From assembly GCA_031282985.1 (NCBI GenBank), contig JAITCR010000111.1, positions 1 through 5,326 of the forward strand: a stretch of 5,326 nucleotides of DNA, read 5' to 3'. Position 1 is the stretch's first letter. Each line of letters starts with the position of its first letter. Under the pieces are notes generated by a model that saw only the letters and a list, made by a program, of their open reading frames with translations, made no database searches and had not been told where the DNA came from. The position numbers and the translations under genes are program-made. This document shows, in pieces, positions 1-5,260 of this stretch. Source of the DNA: Nitrososphaerota archaeon (GTDB lineage: Archaea > Thermoproteota > Bathyarchaeia > Bathyarchaeales > Bathycorpusculaceae).

Positions 1-1
1 G

Positions 2-193
2 CGAATTGTGGCATCACCGGTTGATTTTTTGAAGCAGTATTTTAAGCGTAATTTTTCTGAGTGTGGTTTCTCTGCTGATAAAGGACGTTTTAGCAGTATA
101 ATTAAACAGAAAAGAGACGACCGACAACAAAACGCCCTTTTCTTAAACACCCTACTTTATAACATCTTTACAGTCCGAATCAACCCAAAATAG
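2..193 (+). CDS. Possible C-terminal end of an unidentified protein (5' end outside window)
   Basis: The frame is open from the window edge to a TAG at 191-193, giving about 63 residues. A GTG at position 8 could start it, but nothing upstream is visible to judge, and a truncated longer gene is equally likely. The peptide is basic, with aromatic residues in its first third (KQYFKRNF), then a lysine/arginine/glutamine-rich stretch and a hydrophobic tail. I recognise no motif, domain or family. Base use changes within it: the first 90 nt are T/G-rich and the last 80 nt are A/C-rich, the same pattern as in metG. It could be a chance open frame; the main support is that it is open from the edge and is followed by a T-run. 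Confidence 0.3.
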   Translation, partial: RIVASPVDFLKQYFKRNFSECGFSADKGRFSSIIKQKRDDRQQNALFLNTLLYNIFTVRINPK

Positions 194-431
194 TTTTGTC
201 CCAATGCCCAAATAGCACAATACTTTAAGAGATTTGTGGAAAAAGATGAAAAGCACAGTTTTGACTAAAGCAGCCTTTTTTTAGCTTTTAAAAAATAACA
301 CGAAATATTGAGAAGAGTAAATGAAAACACTTCATAACTTCAAAGACCAAAAGAAATCATTGCATATTTCCCAATATAACACCTATGGGTTACACATACC
401 GAGTTACGGTTATGAGATTTGTTTGGGTAAC
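194..431. other. Intergenic region upstream of metG, no gene seen
   Basis: I see no convincing coding frame, RNA gene or long repeat on either strand here. The stretch is A-rich in its first part. Short GTTAC/GTAAC complementary pentamers near 389-431 are too weak to call a structured RNA, and they lie upstream of the proposed metG promoter rather than in its leader. Confidence 0.5.
276..289 (+). terminator. T-run transcription terminator candidate
   Basis: A run of seven T (276-282) followed shortly by TTTT (286-289) lies 83 nt after the stop of the upstream open frame. A weak 5-bp stem (AAAGC 267-271 with GCTTT 284-288) overlaps it. Archaeal RNA polymerase commonly terminates at oligo-T without a strong hairpin. 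Which transcript it ends is uncertain because the upstream gene is only partly seen. Confidence 0.35.
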
Positions 432-442
432 AAATTTTAATA
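432..442 (+). promoter_or_regulatory. TATA-box (BRE/TATA) promoter candidate for metG
   Basis: AAATTTTAATA resembles an archaeal TATA box. Placing transcription about 26 nt downstream gives a start near 463 and a short leader of about 20 nt that contains the Shine-Dalgarno site. Position and spacing support it; the sequence alone is degenerate. Confidence 0.45.
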
Positions 443-468
443 GGGATTATTCTTTTTACGTTTTGTTA

Positions 469-473
469 GAGGT
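469..473 (+). promoter_or_regulatory. Shine-Dalgarno site deciding the TTG start of metG
   Basis: GAGGT is complementary to the archaeal 16S rRNA 3' end and lies 10 nt before the TTG at 484. An in-frame TGA at 475-477 excludes any earlier start, and no in-frame ATG lies nearby. The site therefore supports the non-ATG initiation codon. Confidence 0.6.
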
Positions 474-483
474 TTGACATAGT

Positions 484-2190
484 TTGTGTGATAAAGTTTT
501 GGTTACGTCTGCTTGGCCTTATATTAATGTGGTTCCTCATCTTGGGAATTTGGTTGGTTCTGTTTTGTCTGCGGATGTTGTGGCGCGTTATTATCGTTTG
601 AGGGGTTGTGATGTTTTGTTTGTGAGTGGTTCGGATGAGCATGGTACGCCTATTGAGATTGAGGCGTTACGGTGTGGGGTGTCTCCTAAGGAGTTGACTG
701 AGAGGAATCATGCGAGGGTTTTGGAGCTTTTTGAGCGGTGGGAGGTTTCTTTTGATAATTACACTTGTACAGAGAGTGGGGTGCATAAGGAGTTTGTTCA
801 AAAAACTCTTCTGGAAATTCAACAAAACGGATATATTTTTGAGCAGGAAACGCAAATGTTGTATTGTGAGTATGATCACCGGTTTTTGCCGGACCGTTTT
901 GTGGAGGGCAAGTGTCCTTTTTGTGGTGCTGAAAAAGCTAGGGGGGATCAGTGTGATGTTTGTGGTAAGCTCTTAGAGCCTACTTTACTGGTGGAGCCTT
1001 ATTGTATAATTTGCAAAAACCAGCCGGTTGTTAAGGCTACTAGGCATTGGTATATTGATTTATCTATGCTTGCTGGGCCTTTGCGTGAGTATATTGAGGC
1101 TAATTTGCAGTTGCCTGCTAATGTGAAAAATTTCAGTTTAAACTGGATTAAAGAAGGCTTAAAACCTCGTGCTGTTACGCGTGATGTTGAGTGGGGTATA
1201 CCTGTGCCTTTTAAGGGGGCGGAAGGAAAAACCATATACGTCTGGATAGATGCCGTGCTTGGCTACGTGTCTGCTGCTTTGGAATACGCGCAGCAGGTGG
1301 GACAACCTGAAAAATGGAAAGACTTTTGGCTAAATAAACAAGCAAAAACGCTATATTTTGTAGGCAAAGACAACATACCCTTCCACACAATTATATTGCC
1401 TGCATTGTTATTAGCGTCTGGGCAAGGGCATAATTTGCCTTGGAATGTTTCCGCAACAGAATTTCTGCAATTTCACGACAAAAAAGCTTCAAAAAGCCAA
1501 CGCATAGGCATATGGATAGACGAAGCCTTGGAAATGTTTCCCGTAGATTACTGGCGCTTCTTCTTAATGGCCACTCGCCCTGAAAGTAAAGACACCAATT
1601 TTACCTGGAGCGTGTTTGCAGATAAAATAAATGCTGATTTAAATGACACCTTTGGTAACTTTATACACCGCACCCTCTCCTTTATACATAACAAATTTGA
1701 CGGCATAATTCCCACACCAACTAAACTTGACACAGCCGACCAGGCCATACTTGACACGGTTAAGGAAAAGGTGGAGCAAATTGCTAAAGACATAGAAGCC
1801 GGATGGCTACAATCTGCCGCTACAACACTTATTAGTATAAGCCGAATCGGCAACCAATACTTAAACACCAAAGAACCCTGGAATCTCTTAAAAACCGACA
1901 AAGAAAAAGCAGGCACCATATTCTACGTCGCAACACAAATAGTTAAAGCAATCACCGTCACATCAGCCCCCTTCATACCCCAAACAGCCCAACAAATATG
2001 GCAAACCCTACAATTACCCCAAAACATAAACACTTGGAACGACGCCACCACACCCATAGAGGCAGGACATAAAATAGCCAAACCCCAACCATTATTCCAC
2101 AAAATCGAAACAGACGAAACAAAACTAGACAAACAGCTAACAGAAACCCGACAAAAACTTACAACAACACCAACATCAACACCAAAATAA
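484..2190 (+). CDS. metG: Methionyl-tRNA synthetase, archaeal type
   Basis: Class I aminoacyl-tRNA synthetase that attaches methionine to tRNA-Met (initiator and elongator) in the cytoplasm, using ATP. The 568 residues contain the HIGH-type signature HLGN (19-22), followed by SGSDEHGTP (48-56). The zinc insertion has cysteines at 128, 144, 147, 157, 160, 174 and 177, the two-knuckle arrangement of archaeal enzymes. VWIDAVLGY (253-261) lies in the active site, and the KMSKS loop reads KASKS (334-338). An alpha-helical anticodon-binding domain follows, with WRFFL near 357 and a conserved GNFIHR at 391-396. The protein stops after a Thr/Lys/Pro-rich tail, so the C-terminal tRNA-binding (EMAP/Trbp111-like) domain found in some MetRS is absent here; in several archaea it is a separate gene. 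Start is TTG with a good Shine-Dalgarno site. Coding-strand composition flips from G+T-rich to A+C-rich along the gene, yet the frame and motifs are intact. It is probably co-transcribed with the next gene. Confidence 0.97.
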   Translation: MCDKVLVTSAWPYINVVPHLGNLVGSVLSADVVARYYRLRGCDVLFVSGSDEHGTPIEIEALRCGVSPKELTERNHARVLELFERWEVSFDNYTCTESGVHKEFVQKTLLEIQQNGYIFEQETQMLYCEYDHRFLPDRFVEGKCPFCGAEKARGDQCDVCGKLLEPTLLVEPYCIICKNQPVVKATRHWYIDLSMLAGPLREYIEANLQLPANVKNFSLNWIKEGLKPRAVTRDVEWGIPVPFKGAEGKTIYVWIDAVLGYVSAALEYAQQVGQPEKWKDFWLNKQAKTLYFVGKDNIPFHTIILPALLLASGQGHNLPWNVSATEFLQFHDKKASKSQRIGIWIDEALEMFPVDYWRFFLMATRPESKDTNFTWSVFADKINADLNDTFGNFIHRTLSFIHNKFDGIIPTPTKLDTADQAILDTVKEKVEQIAKDIEAGWLQSAATTLISISRIGNQYLNTKEPWNLLKTDKEKAGTIFYVATQIVKAITVTSAPFIPQTAQQIWQTLQLPQNINTWNDATTPIEAGHKIAKPQPLFHKIETDETKLDKQLTETRQKLTTTPTSTPK

Positions 2191-2221
2191 CACCTACACA
2201 CAAAAAACAGGCTGCACAAAA

Positions 2222-2899
2222 ATGACAACAATTCAAATACGCGCTGACCTCCATGTACACACAACGTATTCAAACGACTCCCTAATCACACCAAAACACC
2301 TAATACATTACGCCAAAAAAAACGGCCTAAACGCAGTCGCAGTCACCGACCACAACTATCTGACCGGAGCCCTTAAAATAGCCAAAGACACCAAAGACTT
2401 CCTAATAATACCAGGCATAGAAATCTCCAGCACCAATGGCCACATCATCGCATTAAACATAACAGAACCCATACCCCAAGGACTAACCGCCACAGAAACC
2501 ATAGAACACATACACACACTAGACGGCACAGCCATCGCCTGCCACCCATATGTATATTTTAAAGGCTGCCTAAGAAACAATGTCAACAACAAATTCGACG
2601 CCATAGAAGTAATTAACGCACGAGCCTTCCCCTTCCAAAACAGCATAAAAAAAGCCAAAGAAACCGCAGAAAAACTCAGGCTCCCCCAAGTAGCAGGCAC
2701 AGACGCACACTACGGCCCCCAAATCGGCTACGCCTACACAACAATAGATACTACAGAACCAACAGCTGAAGCAATTGCCAAAGCCATTAAACATGGACAC
2801 TGCCAAGCACATGGACAACAAGTACCCCCGGTACTTAATTTACAACAACAAATACAAAGACTACAACGTATGGTTAATAAAATAGCCCTAAAAATCTAA
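2222..2899 (+). CDS. PHP-domain metal-dependent phosphoesterase
   Basis: This 225-residue stand-alone PHP (polymerase and histidinol phosphatase) domain is a TIM-barrel-like hydrolase that binds metals and cleaves phosphoester bonds. Visible metal-ligand motifs, in order, are DLHVHT (D9, H11, H13), VTDHN near residue 41, PGIEIS near 64, an ACHP histidine near 110, and GTDAHY near 160 before the C-terminal end. All expected ligand motifs are present, so it should be active. It has no polymerase or other fused domain. Relatives include TrpH/RNase AM-type nucleotidases and histidinol phosphatase-like proteins; the substrate cannot be read from sequence. It starts with ATG 31 bp after metG with no clear Shine-Dalgarno site and no promoter of its own, suggesting one transcript with metG. 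Base use is strongly A/C on the coding strand, with many Thr, Lys, Gln and Asn codons. Confidence 0.9.
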   Translation: MTTIQIRADLHVHTTYSNDSLITPKHLIHYAKKNGLNAVAVTDHNYLTGALKIAKDTKDFLIIPGIEISSTNGHIIALNITEPIPQGLTATETIEHIHTLDGTAIACHPYVYFKGCLRNNVNNKFDAIEVINARAFPFQNSIKKAKETAEKLRLPQVAGTDAHYGPQIGYAYTTIDTTEPTAEAIAKAIKHGHCQAHGQQVPPVLNLQQQIQRLQRMVNKIALKI

Positions 2900-2938
2900 C
2901 TTTCGGCTGCCTACCTATTACTGATGTGACTTTTGGTT

Positions 2939-3054
2939 GAATTGTGTTATTTGCGTTATAGTGAACTAGTTTAAATTTTAGTGTGTGCTATTTTGTTTGT
3001 TATGACGCATAGTTGTGATTTTCGAGAAACAGTGTTGGCATATAAATAAAAAGG
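2939..3054 (+). repeat. Left arm of long imperfect inverted repeat
   Basis: Best conserved from ACTAGT at 2965 to AAAAAGG at 3048-3054. It is distinctly G/T-rich on the + strand. Similarity to the right arm fades inward to about 3073, where it continues with small gaps. Confidence 0.75.
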
Positions 3055-3264
3055 GCGCACTCTAAAACAGCCTAAAATTCCGGGTAAATTATACATATGT
3101 AACAGTAGATGGAAATGTGCTTTTTAGGTTTGGTTATATTATGTTTTAGTGCAGTGATTTGAGATTTTGCGCTAAGACACAAAAACGAAAAACAATAGAA
3201 CAAAGAATATCTTGCAAAGTCTTCAAATTCACAGCCAGCCTGCTTGACAACCACCTAAAATACC

Positions 3265-3282
3265 CCACGACAAACGCATGAA
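3265..3282 (+). repeat. Left copy of perfect 18-bp inverted repeat
   Basis: CCACGACAAACGCATGAA matches the reverse complement of 3423-3440 exactly, with 140 nt between. An 18-bp perfect match in a short non-coding region is very unlikely by chance. It may mark the tips of a nested 176-bp element or a deep stem. Confidence 0.8.
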
Positions 3283-3422
3283 CTGTCCCATTTTAGACAA
3301 AAGACCAAAAATTTGACGCTTTTCAACCCATTTTTGTTCTAATTACTTGATTTTTATCGTAAAACAGTACATTTTTATCAGCGTGTTAAACTTCAACGCT
3401 ATAAATATTGCGCCTATTTTGC

Positions 3423-3440
3423 TTCATGCGTTTGTCGTGG
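3423..3440 (-). repeat. Right copy of perfect 18-bp inverted repeat
   Basis: TTCATGCGTTTGTCGTGG is the exact reverse complement of 3265-3282. It is followed after one base by GGACAGTT (3442-3449), the inverse of AACTGTCC at 3281-3288. That octamer lies just inside the left copy but just outside the right one, suggesting a rearranged or stepwise-built structure. Confidence 0.8.
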
Positions 3441-3462
3441 AGGACAGTTTCTTAGTGTATGG

Positions 3463-3578
3463 CCTTTTTGTTTATATGCTAGAACTGCTTCTCGGAAATC
3501 ACGACTATACGTTATGATAAACAATATAATTCACACTAAACTTTAAACTAGTCTGCTATATACAGTACCGCGCAATTC
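3463..3578 (-). repeat. Right arm of long imperfect inverted repeat
   Basis: Inverted copy of 2939-3054, best from CCTTTTT at 3463 to ACTAGT at 3547-3552, ending in CAATTC at 3573-3578. Weaker similarity continues inward to about 3441, directly abutting the nested 18-bp repeat. Confidence 0.75.
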
Positions 3579-3738
3579 TTTTTCTCTGCCTATAACCGTC
3601 TGTTTCAACAGTAAACAACAGTAGTCCAAGGCAACATTAGACTCTTGTTATTTTTTCAACAAAGAACATGTTAAACACTAAATGACTCCTTATCTACGAC
3701 TATTTAGCTTGCTTGTATAATCATTTGAACCGCAAGCA
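3579..3738. other. Non-coding spacer between palindromic element and tRNA promoter
   Basis: No credible gene, RNA or strong repeat is seen. A short AACAGTA-type motif occurs twice near 3607-3624, too little to interpret. The stretch is AT-rich. Confidence 0.45.
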
Positions 3739-3745
3739 TTTTATT
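3739..3745 (+). promoter_or_regulatory. TATA-like promoter candidate for tRNA-Thr
   Basis: TTTTATT lies about 42 nt before the mature tRNA 5' end. Transcription starting about 26 nt downstream would give a leader of about 15 nt removed by RNase P, a common archaeal arrangement. Confidence 0.4.
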
Positions 3746-3783
3746 GACAAGACGCATTGCTTCACGAAGAACAACACAAGTAC

Positions 3784-3860
3784 GCCTTCGTAGCCTAGCC
3801 CGGTGGGGCGTTACCTTGGTAAGGTAATGGTCGCGGGTCCAAATCCCGCCGAAGGCTCCA
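3784..3860 (+). tRNA. tRNA-Thr (anticodon GGU)
   Basis: A complete 77-nt cloverleaf. The acceptor stem GCCTTCG/CGAAGGC has 7 pairs. The D arm is GCCT/GGGC, and the anticodon stem TTACC/GGTAA encloses loop TTGGTAA, giving anticodon GGU for threonine codons ACC and ACU. The variable loop is five bases, and the T stem GCGGG/CCCGC encloses TCCAAAT. The discriminator is U73, as known for archaeal tRNA-Thr, and CCA is encoded. There is no intron. Base 55 is C where U (later pseudouridine) is almost invariant. The gene is upstream of, and in the same direction as, an integrase gene, so its 3' end is the natural candidate attachment site. Confidence 0.96.
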
Positions 3861-3922
3861 GTCAACTCCGTCGGATTCCATTCCTCATTTGTCAGCTCTA
3901 AACTCTCCTGAAATGTTTCGGC

Positions 3923-3930
3923 TTTTTAAA
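3923..3930 (+). promoter_or_regulatory. TATA-box candidate giving a leaderless integrase transcript
   Basis: TTTTTAAA is centred about 25 nt before the ATG at 3952, which would place the transcription start at or next to the start codon. This favours the ATG over the upstream TTG (3889) or ATG (3913). It also makes the GGAG at 3947-3950, one base from the ATG, irrelevant as a ribosome site. Confidence 0.5.
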
Positions 3931-3951
3931 GTCCCAGAAAATAAAAGGAGT

Positions 3952-4317
3952 ATGACAACAAATAAACCCATACACAACTACCAACAAAGCCTAAACCGTA
4001 CCCAACGTACCCTAAAAACTATGCAAAACGGCAAGCTCGCTCTGCAATTTCTCGACCACCTAGGCGCATTAGGTCTCTCCTTAGCACGGGTAACTAAATA
4101 CGTCACCCACCTGCCACCGCTTCTTCGCATGATAAACACTGACTTAAAAACGATGACTAAAACTGATGTGGAGGCCATTGTTGCCGCCATAAATGGCTGT
4201 GACCAAAAAGAATGGATTAAACATGACAAAAAACTAGCCCTACGCAAATTATTGCAGTACGCCAAAGCGGGTAGTTGCGCCAAAGGCACCCCATACCTCA
4301 TGAAGTTAGCTGGATAA
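3952..4317 (+). CDS. Integrase N-terminal core-binding domain fragment
   Basis: About 121 residues, mostly helical and basic, resembling the SAM-like DNA-binding domain that precedes the catalytic domain in tyrosine recombinases. It includes LALQFLDHLGALGLS and a terminal LRKLLQYAK helix. The last residues after AKG (about 4287) are out-of-frame sequence ending at TAA 4315-4317. The start is taken as ATG 3952 because of the TATA box 25 nt upstream. The frame stays open back to TTG 3889, so a longer protein is possible. The coding strand is strongly A/C-rich here, opposite to the 3' half of the integrase. Confidence 0.7.
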   Translation: MTTNKPIHNYQQSLNRTQRTLKTMQNGKLALQFLDHLGALGLSLARVTKYVTHLPPLLRMINTDLKTMTKTDVEAIVAAINGCDQKEWIKHDKKLALRKLLQYAKAGSCAKGTPYLMKLAG

Positions 4318-4931
4318 GTCTAACTGTTAAAGAAAAGGATTCTAGGGTCACTCCTGAAAACTTGCTTACTCATGAAGATTTTGATGCTATAATTAAGGCC
4401 ACTACCAATAAACGTGATCGTGCTATGGTTTATGTTCTCTTTGAAGCTGCTCTGCGCCCCGGCGAACTCTTAACCATGACAACTGGCAGCGTAGTTTTCA
4501 AAGATGAGTATTGTCTCATCACGGCCAACGGTAAAACTGGCATAAAGCGCATACCTTTAGTGGTTTCTTGTAAGCCTCTTCTTGAATGGTTACAAGATCA
4601 TCCCTGTCGAAATCTTTTGGATGCTCCTTTATGGTGTTCTTTTGCGAGCAATCATTTGGGTGAACGGTTAAGTTATGAACGGTTTAGGCTGTTGATTAAA
4701 CGTTTAGCTCTACAGGGTGGGGTGCGTAAAGATATTTGGCCTTATCTTTATCGTCATTCTTCTCTTACGGATATGGCTAAAGTCTTTACGGAGTGTCGTT
4801 TGGAGCAGTTTGCTGGTTGGACGGATGGGAGTAAAATGACTAGGCGTTATGTGCATTTTTCTGCAAAAGATCTTGAAGATGCTGTGTTGGAATTGCATGG
4901 TTTAAAGCAGGCTGCAAAAGCAGTAGTGTAA
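4275..4931 (+). CDS. Tyrosine recombinase catalytic domain
   Basis: This 218-codon frame carries the catalytic residues of the family: Arg61 in ALRPGEL, Lys87 in NGKTG, the Y157-L-Y-R160-H box, Trp182 in AGW, and the nucleophile Tyr192 in RRYVHF. The usual HxxR histidine is tyrosine (YxxR) and the second histidine is tryptophan; such substitutions occur among archaeal recombinases. Domain function is cutting and rejoining DNA through a 3'-phosphotyrosine link. The only in-frame start before the conserved EVSWISLTVK segment is TTG 4275, which has no clear Shine-Dalgarno site and overlaps the upstream frame by 43 nt. It is best read as the continuation of the N-terminal fragment. Confidence 0.88.
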   Translation: MRQRHPIPHEVSWISLTVKEKDSRVTPENLLTHEDFDAIIKATTNKRDRAMVYVLFEAALRPGELLTMTTGSVVFKDEYCLITANGKTGIKRIPLVVSCKPLLEWLQDHPCRNLLDAPLWCSFASNHLGERLSYERFRLLIKRLALQGGVRKDIWPYLYRHSSLTDMAKVFTECRLEQFAGWTDGSKMTRRYVHFSAKDLEDAVLELHGLKQAAKAVV

Positions 4932-5155
4932 CGAAACTGGTTGATTGCCCAAGATGTAGTGCTTCGAATCCATCTGGTAATGTTAGATGTACTGTGTGTG
5001 GTATGGTGCTATGTGTGGAGTCGGCGTTGAAAATAGAGGAAGCAGAAAAACAAAAAGAAGCATTAACACTGGCGAAAAATGGGGAATTGCAAAGTCGTCT
5101 CGACAAGTTGGAAGGCTTTATTTCTTCTCTGCTTGCTTCTTCGGGCAAAACGTAG
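4932..5155 (+). pseudogene. C-terminal zinc-ribbon segment of the integrase, displaced frame
   Basis: Reading the frame of 4931-4933 (ACG) gives KLVDCPRC, ten residues, then CTVC: a CxxC-x10-CxxC zinc ribbon. A charged helix (IEEAEKQKEALTLAK) and a leucine-containing tail follow, ending at TAG 5153-5155. This layout is typical of the extra C-terminal domain on many archaeal integrases. The frame is open only from 4877 and has no ATG, GTG or TTG before the first cysteine pair, so it needs the upstream protein. A single-base slip at AAAA 4916-4919 joins it smoothly to the catalytic domain. Confidence 0.75.
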
Positions 5156-5167
5156 AGTGGGGGCTGG

Positions 5168-5184
5168 CGAGTTTTTTCAACTCG
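5168..5184 (+). terminator. Small hairpin after the integrase
   Basis: CGAGTT and AACTCG form a perfect 6-bp stem around a TTTTC loop, 13 nt after the zinc-ribbon stop. The T-run is in the stem and loop rather than after it, so terminator activity is only a suggestion. Confidence 0.3.
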
Positions 5185-5234
5185 GCTACTTCCTTTAAAA
5201 TTTTGAGAGTATTGCAAAAAGGATTATAAGATGG

Positions 5235-5240
5235 TTTAAT
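5235..5240 (+). promoter_or_regulatory. TATA-like element before the 3'-edge gene
   Basis: TTTAAT is centred about 24 nt before ATG 5261, a spacing expected for a leaderless archaeal transcript. No Shine-Dalgarno site precedes the ATG. Confidence 0.35.
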
Positions 5241-5260
5241 CTTTTGTATTTGCGATAGTT

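Larger units (their letters stand above)
2939..3578. mobile_element. MITE-like palindromic element, non-coding
   Basis: Two 116-nt arms (2939-3054 and 3463-3578) are inverted copies that pair position for position, without gaps, across a 408-nt centre. The tips read GAATTG and CAATTC. Over the inner 90 nt of each arm I count 74 of 90 matches; the outer 26 nt are more diverged. No transposase frame is evident between the arms, and I find no clear target-site duplication. The form fits a miniature inverted-repeat transposable element or the worn remains of a larger one. A structured RNA is the alternative, because most arm differences still allow G-U pairing in a + strand transcript. Confidence 0.5.
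3952..5155 (+). pseudogene. Archaeal tyrosine recombinase (integrase) with zinc ribbon, broken by two frame changes
   Basis: Read through, this region encodes a single protein of about 401 residues: N-terminal SAM-like core-binding domain, catalytic domain, C-terminal zinc ribbon. That matches the domain order of archaeal XerC/D-like integrases that move elements in and out of tRNA genes. The parts lie in three frames. Each change is a -1 step, meaning one base is missing, and each falls at a homopolymer: CCCC at 4289-4292 and AAAA at 4916-4919. Adding one C would give GTPIPHEVSW across the first junction; adding one A would give AAKSSSVTKL across the second. The zinc-ribbon frame has no usable start codon before its first cysteines, so it cannot be a separate gene. 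Possible explanations are decay, assembly error in homopolymers, or recoding; I favour decay or error. The location directly after tRNA-Thr supports an integrated element. Confidence 0.75.

Noticed and set aside
387..431. Possible riboswitch or structured leader upstream of metG
   Set aside because: Only a 5-bp complementary pair, and it lies upstream of the proposed TATA box, so it would not be in the metG transcript.
1923..2273. Minus-strand open frames opposite metG and the PHP gene
   Set aside because: They are antisense shadows made long by the strong A/C bias of the + strand; the + strand genes carry the conserved motifs.
2939..2946. GAATTGTG at the palindrome tip also occurs at window positions 3-10
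   Set aside because: An 8-base match with no similarity beyond it is expected by chance at this window size.
3072..3254. 60-codon minus-strand open frame inside the palindromic element
   Set aside because: No family motif, odd composition and no promoter or ribosome site; likely chance in AT-rich DNA.
2939..3578. Replication origin at the A/C to G/T change near 2900
   Set aside because: A/C-rich blocks return further right (3961-4250), and no origin-binding repeats or Orc1/Cdc6 gene are seen, so a single origin does not fit.
2930..3588. Target-site duplication flanking the palindromic element
   Set aside because: The flanks share only T-rich bases; no direct repeat could be defended.
2900..3783. 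CRISPR array in the non-coding region
   Set aside because: The repeats seen are inverted pairs, not regularly spaced direct repeats with spacers.
3868..3880. CCGTCGGATTCCA resembling the tRNA 3' end, as a possible second attachment site
   Set aside because: Only short and interrupted similarity to the tRNA 3' end; not a convincing duplicated core.
4840..5217. 125-codon minus-strand open frame
   Set aside because: It overlaps the integrase catalytic end and zinc ribbon, has no recognisable motif, and is explained as antisense of coding sequence.
4987..5229. 80-codon + strand open frame after the integrase
   Set aside because: The neighbouring frame encodes the integrase zinc ribbon with four well-placed cysteines; this frame shows no motif and is its shadow.
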